A stretch of 64,000 nucleotides of DNA. Origin: Cellvibrio zantedeschiae. Lineage in GTDB: Bacteria; Pseudomonadota; Gammaproteobacteria; Pseudomonadales; Cellvibrionaceae. The notes under the pieces were generated by a model that was given only the letters and a program-made list of their open reading frames with translations, was not told the DNA's origin and made no database searches. The stretch lies in contig NZ_BMYZ01000001.1 of the NCBI RefSeq assembly GCF_014652535.1, positions 186,001-250,000 of the forward strand, given 5' to 3'. The translations under genes were made by a program, and so were the position numbers. Positions within the stretch are counted from its first letter, which is position 1. Each line of letters opens with the position of its first letter. Below, piece by piece: positions 9,837-17,609 of the stretch.

Positions 9837-9876
9837 AAAAAAGGCGCTCATATCTCAGGATAGAGCGCCTTTTTTA
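9837..9876. terminator. Bidirectional terminator between the GH94 and MaoP-like genes
   Basis: A perfect stem (AAAAAAGGCGCTC / GAGCGCCTTTTTT) with a 13-base loop has A- and T-runs on both sides. It lies between two convergent genes and can stop transcription from either direction. Confidence 0.85.
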
Positions 9877-9893
9877 TTGCTGTGTATACCAGA

Positions 9894-10727
9894 TTATTTC
9901 GTTTTCTTTGCGACCGGCTTTTTTGCGGCAACTTTAGGTTCGGCTTTTTTAGCAGGAGCTTTTTTAACTTCTACTTTTTTTGCTTCTACCTTTTTAGGCT
10001 CCGCTTTTTTGGGTGCAGCTTTTTTAGCTTCTACTTTCTTTGTTTCTTTTTTTGCATCAGCCTTTTTGGGTTCAACTTTTTTTGCTGCTGGTTTTTTAAT
10101 TTCGGGCTTTTTGGCTTCTGCTTTTTTTACTTCAGTTTTTTTTGCTTCAGGTTTCTTCACTTCAGCTTTTTTTGGTGCCGCTTTAGTTGTCACCGCTTTC
10201 TTTGGCGGCTCTACCTTTTTGGCGGCGGGTTTTGTGGGTGCTTTTACTGCTACCGGTTCAGCTTTTTTTGCGGCAGGTTTGGCTTTAACCTCAACCGGTG
10301 CTGGCTCTACCTTTTTTGTGGCGGCTTTGGCTGCAACAGGTGCCTTCTCTACGGGCTTTGCAGTTTTTTCGGTCTTAGGGGCGGGTTTGACGGGTTCAGG
10401 AGCTGGCTCTTCGGCAGGCTTGGCTGCTTTTGTTTTCCCTTTCCCTTTCGGCATGGTCGCTGCCAGGCTTTTTACTACGCTTAAATATTTGATCCAGGCT
10501 TGCTCGACTGGATTTTTTGGAGAGCTCTGGTTGGCAATTACTTTGAGGATGTGCAGGTCTTCTGTTGTCGGGTCAGACACTTCATCGGCAACGAGTGCGT
10601 TGATGAGTGTGCCATTTTTGCGTACCAGCCGCGCCTGTATATCCGACAGGCCGCCTTTCTCAAAGCCGTTAGGAAAGTGTACGGAATCTAGAAACGCCTG
10701 CTTTAGATAGTGTTCACGTGGCAGCAT
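9894..10727 (-). CDS. MaoP/DUF413-like domain with histone-H1-like Lys/Ala/Pro tail
   Basis: Residues 1-95 match the pattern of the DUF413/MaoP family: HFPNGFEKGGLSDIQARLVRKNG, then DPTTEDLHILKVI and PVEQAWIKYL correspond to the E. coli MaoP segments [32 protein letters not shown] and TEAERVWSKYM. E. coli MaoP helps organise the Ori macrodomain. The remaining about 180 residues are almost only Lys, Ala, Pro, Val and Glu in repeats such as KKAEVKKPEAKK and AAPKKAEPKK, like bacterial histone-H1-like tails (AlgP, HctA type), and would bind DNA non-specifically. The tail codes for a mirror Phe-rich frame on the other strand that should be ignored. DNA binding is inference. Confidence 0.75.
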   Translation of the reverse strand: MLPREHYLKQAFLDSVHFPNGFEKGGLSDIQARLVRKNGTLINALVADEVSDPTTEDLHILKVIANQSSPKNPVEQAWIKYLSVVKSLAATMPKGKGKTKAAKPAEEPAPEPVKPAPKTEKTAKPVEKAPVAAKAATKKVEPAPVEVKAKPAAKKAEPVAVKAPTKPAAKKVEPPKKAVTTKAAPKKAEVKKPEAKKTEVKKAEAKKPEIKKPAAKKVEPKKADAKKETKKVEAKKAAPKKAEPKKVEAKKVEVKKAPAKKAEPKVAAKKPVAKKTK

Positions 10728-10922
10728 AGAGATTTCTCCGTTCTTAGTATGTGCACTCTTTGTTATTGGTAGCCGTTAAAAGTGAACGCGGCCAAAATTG
10801 TACGGCGAATGTAATCTGTTTTTATGACAGTGTATAGATGATTTTTTGCTCTTTGCTGCTCTTGATGACGGCTTTGCGAACAAGTCTCACTTGGCGGATG
10901 CTTGATGGGCGATTTACAGGCG

Positions 10923-10949
10923 AAAAAAAACCGGCAAAAGCCGGTTTTT
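10923..10949 (-). terminator. Terminator of rpsT
   Basis: A 10-bp stem (AAAAACCGGC / GCCGGTTTTT) with loop AAAA is followed in the minus direction by a run of T. It lies 34 bp past the rpsT stop. Confidence 0.85.
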
Positions 10950-10982
10950 GGGCCGCTGGTGTTCCAGCGAAAGCAGAGGCTA

Positions 10983-11246
10983 TTAAGCCAGGGCTTTGAT
11001 TTTTGCGTTCAAACGGCTCTTGTGACGAGCAGCTTTATTCTTGTGAATAAGGCCTTTGTCAGCAATGCGGTCGATAACAGAAACAGCAGCAGTGTAAGCA
11101 GCAGTTGCAGCAGCTTTGTCGCCAGCTTCAATTGCACTGATTACTTTCTTCAGGTAGGTACGCCCCATTGAGCGCATGCTGCCGTTATGCTTGCGAGCTT
11201 TTTCGTTTTGACGCGCGCGTTTTTTGGCTTGGGGTGAGTTTGCCAC
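10983..11246 (-). CDS. rpsT: 30S ribosomal protein S20
   Basis: The 87-residue basic protein has the standard S20 sequence pattern: [20 protein letters not shown] at the N-terminus, then [13 protein letters not shown] and the C-terminal [22 protein letters not shown]. It binds 16S rRNA early in small-subunit assembly. The start codon is GTG at 11246 with AGGAG about 8 bases upstream; non-ATG starts are common for rpsT, where weak initiation allows autogenous control. It stands alone, with its own terminator, between the MaoP-like gene and the nitronate monooxygenase gene. Confidence 0.97.
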   Translation of the reverse strand: MANSPQAKKRARQNEKARKHNGSMRSMGRTYLKKVISAIEAGDKAAATAAYTAAVSVIDRIADKGLIHKNKAARHKSRLNAKIKALA

Positions 11247-11603
11247 CGTGGTGCTCCTATAAAAAGCTTAAAAATGAAACTAAAAAATACTGAGATTCGC
11301 CCCTTTAGGGACTGAAATCAAGGACGCGACATTATCCCGTTTTTCGGCGGGCTGTCAACCCAAAAAAGCATCTCCACGCCAATCGTTTTGTTTGCGATCT
11401 TTATGTTCGAAAGAGGGCGTTTGGGCAGGCAGAAGCTTTGAAGCAGATAGCCATAAACGGTGCTTTCCAGAATGGTGCTTTTCCAGAGTCCCCATATTCT
11501 CTCATCCTTGATAAGTCGCTCATTCTTGCGTCTTTTCGCTCCCTCTGTGATAAAGGGCGGCGGCAGTTCTATACCAAAATCCGCCGCCACCCCTTATTTC
11601 TGT
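11247..11603. other. Intergenic region upstream of rpsT, no convincing gene
   Basis: The 357 bp between rpsT and the nitronate monooxygenase gene must hold the rpsT promoter and leader on the minus strand. Short frames on both strands lack family resemblance and plausible ribosome binding sites. I see no repeat or clear terminator here. Confidence 0.5.
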
Positions 11604-12680
11604 CTACTTCCCTAGGTAGATCTGGTCTGTTTGCTGGATCAGGCTTGTTAATAACACCTGAGCTTCAGTGTGTTTTAGTAAGGGCGCAGACTGGCCGCAC
11701 CATAAAGACATGAGTTCCGCGCGCGCTTGCTCGGTTGCCGCAAGTTTGAGCTTTCCCGTGAGCCAATTCTGGATTGGATAGGGTGCAAGTGCGCTATCGC
11801 GTAAGTCGTTCATAAACCGGTTTTGGATGCCGCGCGCAAGGCGCCCGCTAAATGCACGGGTTAGGCCGGTGTATTTAGCCTCATTGCTCAAAATTTTATT
11901 GCGATGCAATTGGCTGGTGCCCGACTCTACACAGGCTAAAAAAGCGGTGCCGATTTGTACCGCATCTGCGCCAAGCGTTAATGCGGCGGCTATGCCACGG
12001 CCATCGGCAATACCGCCCGCGGCTACGACAGGAATCCTGACCGCATCAACCACTTGCGGGATCAGGCTAAAGGTACCCATCAGCGACTCTTCTGGTTTAC
12101 GCAAAAAGGAAACCCGGTGGCCACCCGCTTCAAATCCAGTAGCTACCACCATATCAACGCCTCCTGCTTCTAAGGCGCGAGCTTCATCAGGCGTAGTTGC
12201 TGCACCCAGCGTCATAATCCCCAAGGATTTGCATTGCTCTATAACCCAGGTTGGAGGCACACCGTAAACGAAACTGAATACCTTGGGGCGAGCTTCCAAT
12301 ACAGCATGCATCTGCTCATCAAAATCCGGTGAGAAGTGTTGCGGTTGTTCTGGTACCGGTAACCCCAACTCGGTGTAATAGGGCAGAAGAGGTTGCAGGT
12401 ACTCCTGGTATTGCACAGGGCTTGGTTGTGCGTCGCTCTGGTCAAACGGTAGCCATAAATTGAGTGCGAAAGGTTTTTGGGTTTGTGCACGTATGGCGGC
12501 TGCGACTTTGCTGATGTCTGGCGCCGTTAAATGATGCACACCAAATGAGCCGAGGCCTCCTGCCTCGGACACGCACGCCGCCAAATTCACGCTCGACAAG
12601 CCACCGCCAAACGGCCCCTGAATAATGGGCACGTCTAATCCCAGTCGCTGGCTCACGCGGGTTGTGCGCCAAGTGTTCAT
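11604..12680 (-). CDS. Nitronate monooxygenase (2-nitropropane dioxygenase family)
   Basis: The 358-residue FMN-dependent TIM-barrel enzyme opens with the family signature PIIQGPFGGGLSSVNLAACV and GGLGSFG. The phosphate-binding end is AAGGIADGRGIAAALTLGADAVQIGTAF; ATGFEAGGHRVSF carries the conserved His of the active site. It oxidises nitronates to carbonyl compounds plus nitrite, detoxifying propionate 3-nitronate-type plant toxins. Its ATG overlaps the stop of the upstream GST gene by 4 bases (12677-12680), showing translational coupling, so the two are probably part of one detoxification operon. Enoyl-ACP reductase FabK is the main alternative for this fold. Confidence 0.88.
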   Translation of the reverse strand: MNTWRTTRVSQRLGLDVPIIQGPFGGGLSSVNLAACVSEAGGLGSFGVHHLTAPDISKVAAAIRAQTQKPFALNLWLPFDQSDAQPSPVQYQEYLQPLLPYYTELGLPVPEQPQHFSPDFDEQMHAVLEARPKVFSFVYGVPPTWVIEQCKSLGIMTLGAATTPDEARALEAGGVDMVVATGFEAGGHRVSFLRKPEESLMGTFSLIPQVVDAVRIPVVAAGGIADGRGIAAALTLGADAVQIGTAFLACVESGTSQLHRNKILSNEAKYTGLTRAFSGRLARGIQNRFMNDLRDSALAPYPIQNWLTGKLKLAATEQARAELMSLWCGQSAPLLKHTEAQVLLTSLIQQTDQIYLGK

Positions 12681-13282
12681 GATAAAAGCCCCTCCGCTTG
12701 CATGGCCGCCTTGACTGCAGGGCGATTTTTAATTCTCGTTAAATAAGCTTGTAAGTTAGGTAAGTCCGCTAGCGATAAATCTACATGTGCTGCCCAACCG
12801 GTGACGGTAAACAGGTAAGCGTCTGCAATTGTAAATTCATTACCGGTCAGATAATCCCGCTGAGCCAGTTGAGTTTCCAGCCACTCGTACTTTTTACGCA
12901 GAACACTGCGCAGCGTAGCCTTGGCGCTGGCATCCAGTTTCGCGTTAAAGAGTGGGGTAAAAGATTTATGTAATTCGGACGTTATGTAGTTTTGCCATTC
13001 AGTGACGCGATAACGCGTCATTTTGGATTCCGGCAGCAAAGAGTCTTCCGCAGACATATCCGCAATAAATTGCGCGATGATTGGCCCTTCGGTCAGTCGG
13101 CTGCCGTCTTCCAGTTCAAGTGTTGGAACCTGACCTTTGGGGTTTATCGCATAAAAATCGGCTCCGCCCTGGGTGCGGTGTGAATTCAAATTGACCTGCT
13201 CAAGATCAAAGTTGAGCCCCGCTTCACGCAGCACAATATGAGGGGCAAGTGAGCAGGCGCCGGGAGAAAAATAAAGTTTCAT
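12677..13282 (-). CDS. Glutathione S-transferase, beta-class-like
   Basis: The 201-residue cytoplasmic protein begins with a thioredoxin-like domain, MKLYFSPGACSLAPHIVLRE, where Ser/Cys near residue 10 is the usual glutathione-activating site. GQVPTLELEDGSRLTEGPII forms the cis-Pro/glutathione-binding segment, and the helical C-terminal domain carries DYLTGNEFTIADAYLFTV, the conserved folding motif. It conjugates or reduces electrophiles with glutathione. It is translationally coupled to the nitronate monooxygenase gene and divergent from a LysR-type regulator, which probably controls both. Confidence 0.9.
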   Translation of the reverse strand: MKLYFSPGACSLAPHIVLREAGLNFDLEQVNLNSHRTQGGADFYAINPKGQVPTLELEDGSRLTEGPIIAQFIADMSAEDSLLPESKMTRYRVTEWQNYITSELHKSFTPLFNAKLDASAKATLRSVLRKKYEWLETQLAQRDYLTGNEFTIADAYLFTVTGWAAHVDLSLADLPNLQAYLTRIKNRPAVKAAMQAEGLLS

Positions 13283-13396
13283 AGTAAAAGTCCTCTGGGT
13301 TTGTTCTTGGGTTGTTTATGCTGGACTCATTCTATTTATTGCTTTATGGTTAATAAATATTCAAAAAATCAAATTATATGTTCTATGGAGTAACAA

Positions 13397-14323
13397 ATGA
13401 CTCGCGTCTTTAACGAGGTAATGCTGGGGTCTATCGAATTATTTTGCCTCTGCGCGGAGCAGGGTAGCTTCTCAGGTGCTGCTGTTGTTGCCGGGGTTAC
13501 GCCTGCAGCCGTCAGCCGCAGTATTGCCCGGCTCGAAGCGCGTTTGGGGGTGACTTTATTTGCCCGCACTACGCGCCGCGTCAGCCTTACGGATGCAGGT
13601 TATTTATATTTTCAGCGCTGCAAGGAAGTGCTTGGTCAGTTGGCGGATGCAGAGCGTGAATTGGCGGGGAATCAATTGTCACCATCGGGCGTGGTGCGTA
13701 TCAGCATCCCGACTCCTTTTGGGCATTTTCGTATCTTGCCGTTGATTCCTGCTTTTAATGAGCTCTATCCGGATGTGCGCTTGGAAGTTCAGCTCAGCAA
13801 CCAAAATGTTGATCTCACTGGCCAATTTGATTTGGCCATTAGAGGGCGCAACATTCCCGATTCCAGCCTGATTGCGCGCCACCTTGAAGATGCGAAATTA
13901 GTTACCGTGGCTGCGCCTGCTTATCTTGCCAAAGCAGGCATTCCGGAAACGCTGGATGATCTGGATAAACACAACTGCATCCAATTTCAATTGCCGAGTA
14001 CAGGGCAGCCGATTCCATGGTTATATAGGACTGATGGTCGAGAGATCGATAAATTAACGAGTGGAACTGTCTGTTTTTCAGAAGATATTCTGGGTGCAGT
14101 AAGCCTTGCTCGCCACGGCGGGGGCCTTATGCAGACTTACGATTTTTGTGTGCAGGAGCGTCTCAATCGCGGTGAGCTAGTGGAAATTTTGCCGCACTAC
14201 AAAGGTAGCTTTAGGCCATTTTCGCTGCTCTATTCCAAAGATCGCCATATGCCAATCAGGGTAAAAAAATTCATTGAATTTTTGATAGAGCAGCTTGGTG
14301 CTAACAAAGCATTACCTGAGTAA
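13397..14323 (+). CDS. LysR-family transcriptional regulator
   Basis: The 308-residue protein has the LysR winged helix (residues about 12-70: LFCLCAEQGSFSGAAVVAGV, then AAVSRSIARLEARLGVTLF) and a periplasmic-binding-protein-like effector domain (SGVVRISIPTPFGHFRILPL). GGAG lies about 8 bases before the ATG. It is divergent from the GST-nitronate monooxygenase pair across a 114-bp gap, the usual arrangement for a LysR regulator and its target. The inducer is unknown; nitroalkanes or electrophiles are possible from context. Confidence 0.9.
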   Translation: MTRVFNEVMLGSIELFCLCAEQGSFSGAAVVAGVTPAAVSRSIARLEARLGVTLFARTTRRVSLTDAGYLYFQRCKEVLGQLADAERELAGNQLSPSGVVRISIPTPFGHFRILPLIPAFNELYPDVRLEVQLSNQNVDLTGQFDLAIRGRNIPDSSLIARHLEDAKLVTVAAPAYLAKAGIPETLDDLDKHNCIQFQLPSTGQPIPWLYRTDGREIDKLTSGTVCFSEDILGAVSLARHGGGLMQTYDFCVQERLNRGELVEILPHYKGSFRPFSLLYSKDRHMPIRVKKFIEFLIEQLGANKALPE

Positions 14324-14340
14324 AAAGACTGCGTAAAAAG

Positions 14341-14766
14341 TTAGCTTTCCAATTTTGCATCCAGCGTAATCTTTGCGTTTAACAATTTTGAAACGGGGCA
14401 ACCTTCTTTTGCCTTGTTGGCAATCTCCAAAAATTTGGTGTTATCGGCACCAGGAATTTTTGCGGTTAAATCCAAATGGGATGCGGTGATGGTAAATCCG
14501 GATTCCTGTTTTTCCAGCGTAATGGTTGCTGTGGTTTTAATTGTATCCACAGTCAAACCTGCTTCGGTTAAGGCAAGCGAAAGCGCCATACTGAAGCAGC
14601 CTGCGTGGGCGGCGCCAATCAATTCTTCCGGATTGGTGCCAGGGCCATCTTCAAATCGCGTATTAAAACCATATTGTGCGTCGCGCAGAGCGCCGCTTTG
14701 GGTAGAGATTTTTCCTTTACCTTGTTTGAGGTTTCCGATCCATTCGGCATTGGCTGAGCGTTGCAT
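14341..14766 (-). CDS. OsmC-family peroxiredoxin
   Basis: The 141-residue protein has both redox-active cysteines of OsmC: the first in GAAHAGCFSMALS and the second in EGCPVSKLL. It also has the N-terminal Arg-containing strand (AEWIGNLKQGKG) and the GTNPEELIGAAHA active-site loop. OsmC proteins reduce organic hydroperoxides using thiols and are often induced by osmotic or stationary-phase stress. It ends 17 bp from the LysR gene, in convergent orientation. ATG at 14766 follows AGGAG. Confidence 0.92.
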   Translation of the reverse strand: MQRSANAEWIGNLKQGKGKISTQSGALRDAQYGFNTRFEDGPGTNPEELIGAAHAGCFSMALSLALTEAGLTVDTIKTTATITLEKQESGFTITASHLDLTAKIPGADNTKFLEIANKAKEGCPVSKLLNAKITLDAKLES

Positions 14767-14997
14767 AAGTTACTCCTGAAACGATGATTAATCAGGCTTA
14801 GCATTATTTCTGTGGCAAGGATTAGGGTCTGTGCGTTGTCTAGCTTAAATGACCTAAGGGAACCGGCAATTTTTGTGAGCTTGATCACACTTGGCTGGAT
14901 TTGATTCAAATTATTTTTGACGCCTGAAATTGCCTTGGGCAGACTCAGCATAGTTCTTCCGCATCATCTTTTAATAATTAATCAGGGAGTTAATGGT

Positions 14998-15240
14998 ATG
15001 CATCTCAGTCCTTTTCGCGTTGCATTATTGGTTGTGATTTTCGTAGCTTCACATTTAGTATTTGCCGATCAAAAAATAAAAACCAAGAGCAATATCAAAA
15101 ATGATCGCTTGGCTGAGTCGTCTTCTGCGGCAGCCTGTGTTGATGCAAAAGAAGGTTCTGCGGATGGAAAGACAGCTTGCAAAACGGAGTCTTCACAAAG
15201 TTCGGCAGCAAGCAAACCAGCTGACACATCCAAACCTTGA
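14998..15240 (+). CDS. Small exported protein of unknown function
   Basis: The ATG at 14998 is preferred to 14917 because AGGGAG lies 8 bases upstream and a clean signal peptide (RVALLVVIFVASHLVFA) follows directly. The 80-residue product has a predicted mature part of about 57 residues. This is Ser-, Ala- and Lys-rich with two Cys (AAACVDAKEGSADGKTAC) that could form a disulfide. I do not recognise a family. It has a strong terminator right after its stop and is probably monocistronic. Confidence 0.65.
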   Translation: MHLSPFRVALLVVIFVASHLVFADQKIKTKSNIKNDRLAESSSAAACVDAKEGSADGKTACKTESSQSSAASKPADTSKP

Positions 15241-15253
15241 TTTGAGAAGTTTA

Positions 15254-15285
15254 CGGCCCCGAGAAGGGGCCGGATCGTGTTTTTT
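15254..15285 (+). terminator. Terminator after the small exported protein
   Basis: A 7-bp GC stem (CGGCCCC / GGGGCCG) with loop GAGAA is followed within 8 bases by TTTTTT. Confidence 0.75.
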
Positions 15286-15398
15286 GTTAGGTGATGTGCG
15301 GAGGCAAGGCGGTACGGAACCGTTTATAAAAAGCAGGGATTTGCGGAAAACTAAAGTTGGACCTTAGGTCCCTACCAAAATGCTGAATGCTGCTTAAA

Positions 15399-16406
15399 TC
15401 AAATCAAGTGACGATTAATTAATTCCTGCTTTAAATAGGCGTAGAAAATGGGTGCCGCTACTACGCCTGCAATCCCGAATATAGATTCCATTACCAGCAT
15501 TGCGATTAACAGCTCCCAAGCCTTGGCTTGAATTTGCGTGCCGATAATTTTGGCGTTGAGAAAATATTCCAGCTTGTGCAACACAATTAAGAAAACGAGT
15601 GAGCTCGCTGCGACCGGAATACCAAAAGGCAGTGCGACTATCACAAGAATAGTGTTGGAAATAAGATTGCCGACAATTGGCAATAGACCCGCCACAAAGG
15701 TGATTACCACCAAACTTTTTGCCATGGGTAAATGGATATCCAGCAGCGGTAAAACCACGAGAACATAAAGCCCCGTAAAAAAAGTATTCACAGCTGAAAT
15801 ACGCACTTGCGCAAATACAACTTTCTTAAAAGCGCGACTTAAGGTTTTTATTCTATCAAGCAGTGCGGCGGCGAGCGGCGCGCTGGGTAATTGATTAACC
15901 ATGTGTAGGGAAATCATCGCACCAATAATCATCCCCAATAAAATACGAACTAAGGTGTGGCCTGCATGGGTACTAATAGATTGTGCGTATTGTGAATGCT
16001 CGCGCATCCAGTTGGCGATGAATTCGCGCAGCTCTTCGGTGTTATCAGGCAGGTGGCTGCAAATCCATACCGGGCATTGCGCGCGCGATGCTTCAACTAT
16101 ATCGGCCATTTTTTGCAGTAGCGCATGAGTGCTGCCAGCTTCACTTTGAAAAAATGAAATTGCACCCCAAACGGCCAGTGTGAGCGCTGTAATAATAAAT
16201 GTTCCAATCACGCTGACTGAAACCATACGCGCGCGGCCTTTGCCAACGCCTAAATCTAAACTGGGGGATAAAATCAGGACTAGTGAATGCACCAACAATC
16301 CTGCAAAAAGCGCAACCAGGAGGCCGTAGGTCAGGATTACCAGCAGAGCACCTGCAATTAAAATGTAGGATGCAATTTCCGGATAAGTGATTTTATTATT
16401 AATCAT
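15399..16406 (-). CDS. AI-2E-family (PerM-like) membrane transporter
   Basis: The 335-residue inner-membrane protein has about 7-8 hydrophobic segments, two close to the N-terminus (YILIAGALLVILTYGLLVALFAGLL). A long extracytoplasmic stretch near 110-160 contains paired Cys (RAQCPVWICSHL), followed by the conserved C-terminal membrane core (VITFVAGLLPIVGNLISNTI). The family includes the AI-2 exporter TqsA and sodium/proton antiporter-like members, so the substrate cannot be assigned. A second family member lies at 56812-57906. Confidence 0.8.
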   Translation of the reverse strand: MINNKITYPEIASYILIAGALLVILTYGLLVALFAGLLVHSLVLILSPSLDLGVGKGRARMVSVSVIGTFIITALTLAVWGAISFFQSEAGSTHALLQKMADIVEASRAQCPVWICSHLPDNTEELREFIANWMREHSQYAQSISTHAGHTLVRILLGMIIGAMISLHMVNQLPSAPLAAALLDRIKTLSRAFKKVVFAQVRISAVNTFFTGLYVLVVLPLLDIHLPMAKSLVVITFVAGLLPIVGNLISNTILVIVALPFGIPVAASSLVFLIVLHKLEYFLNAKIIGTQIQAKAWELLIAMLVMESIFGIAGVVAAPIFYAYLKQELINRHLI

Positions 16407-16531
16407 GAAGGCTTACCGATGAGTGTCTGGTTTGGTCTTATCATAGTGATATTCAACCAATAAGGGAAACTGTGGGCGCGTTACAAATTGTTGGGGGCAC
16501 AGTCTAATGATTGCAAGCTAAGTACGCGGCT

Positions 16532-17170
16532 TTAAACCTGCGCGGCGGCGCTAAGTAATTTGGGAAGTTGGTGTTTGGGCGTTTTGCACAGCTGCGCCAT
16601 AAATGCGAAGGAGGGTGCTGCCAATTCATGCCGGGTTTGCAATTCTTCCAATAAACTCAACCACAAGTGCGCAGTAATTTCTGCATCTGCCAGGGCCCGG
16701 TGGTAAATACCCTCGCTCGGTAGATTTTTATATTCAACCAAGGTGACTAATTGGTGGTTGGGCGCTTGCTGAAAAAGTCTGCGCGATGCCAATAAGCTGC
16801 AAGCAATTCCGCCATTAAAACTGCGTTTAATTCGTTTGAATTCTGCGCGCAAAAAGCGCTCATCAAAAGACGCGTTGTGGGCAACTAAATTGTGGCCATC
16901 GATAAATTCAAAAAACTCCTGCATTACTTCTGCATTTTTACGGGCTTCGCTGGCCATGCGGTTGGTGATGCCGGTGAGATTCTCAATAAAAAGTGGAATG
17001 CGTACACCGGGATTCATGAGTTGTTGAAAGCGCCGCGTTATTTGTCCGTTCTCAATTAAGACTGCACCAATTTCAATGCTGCGATCACCCATGTCGGGCG
17101 ACAGACCTGTGGTTTCAAAATCGAAAACGATCAAGGTATCGGCAGGGCGTGCAGCTAGGTGTATGGTCAT
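16532..17170 (-). CDS. DEDDh 3'-5' exonuclease, DnaQ-like
   Basis: The 212-residue protein carries the DEDDh exonuclease motifs: ExoI VFDFETTGL (Asp and Glu), ExoII NLVAHNASFDERFL (Asp) and ExoIII HRALADAEITAHLW (His and Asp). It acts on DNA or RNA 3' ends using two metal ions. It is shorter than the polymerase III epsilon subunit and lacks an obvious clamp-binding tail, so it may be an accessory proofreading or repair exonuclease rather than dnaQ itself. The gene is divergent from ppc, with a 439-bp gap. Confidence 0.85.
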   Translation of the reverse strand: MTIHLAARPADTLIVFDFETTGLSPDMGDRSIEIGAVLIENGQITRRFQQLMNPGVRIPLFIENLTGITNRMASEARKNAEVMQEFFEFIDGHNLVAHNASFDERFLRAEFKRIKRSFNGGIACSLLASRRLFQQAPNHQLVTLVEYKNLPSEGIYHRALADAEITAHLWLSLLEELQTRHELAAPSFAFMAQLCKTPKHQLPKLLSAAAQV

Positions 17171-17609
17171 TTAAATGCAGTAATTATTTGCGGTGGGCGA
17201 GGGTCATAGCTTACCGCGTTGGCTGGATTTTTTCTCGCACACTATTTAAACGTTAATCTCCAAGCCAGCAGGGGACTGGCCCCAAACCAGTTACTCCAAT
17301 GTCATTCACAGACTTATTCACAGCTTCTGTGGATAAACGATTGCTCGCTTTCACAACAGTTTGAATGCACCCTAATCAGGCATTGGCATAAATACTGCTG
17401 ACCATTCTTTGTCGCTAGCCCTGGCGGGCGCCAGTTCACGCGAAATTTCGCCATTTTTACAATAAGCGCGCGGGTATTTTCTACCCAAGCTGGGGCTGAT
17501 GACGTAGAATGCCGCCCTATTTTGAAGCTTCATTTAATTTCATTGATCTTTGTTTGTTGATCTTAATTGGTCCCCTGATTTTGGCCCCGTTTTTTTGGAG
17601 AGACGTCCG
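17171..17609. other. Intergenic region between exonuclease gene and ppc
   Basis: This 439-bp gap holds divergent promoters, the DnaA-box pair at 17314-17336, and a short GGGTA/TACCC hairpin near 17472-17486. Short frames here (for example 17219-17401) show no family resemblance. A longer ppc frame begins at 17550, but the first 20 codons are non-conserved. Confidence 0.5.
17314..17336. promoter_or_regulatory. Inverted pair of DnaA-box-like 9-mers
   Basis: TTATTCACA on the plus strand and TTATCCACA on the minus strand both match the TTATNCACA DnaA consensus. They face each other across CTT-centred spacing and form a nearly perfect 10+3+10 palindrome. It could be a DnaA titration or regulatory site. 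It is not an origin by itself. Confidence 0.5.

Noticed and set aside
9877-10710. Long plus-strand frame rich in Phe, Ala and Gly
   Set aside because: It is the mirror of the Lys/Ala/Pro tail of the minus-strand MaoP-like gene; its composition follows only from the repeat.
11318-11590. 90-residue minus-strand frame upstream of rpsT
   Set aside because: No ribosome binding site or family resemblance, and it overlaps the promoter region.
17171-17609. Possible replication origin because of DnaA boxes
   Set aside because: Only two good boxes, no AT-rich unwinding element, and no dnaA, dnaN or gidA genes nearby.
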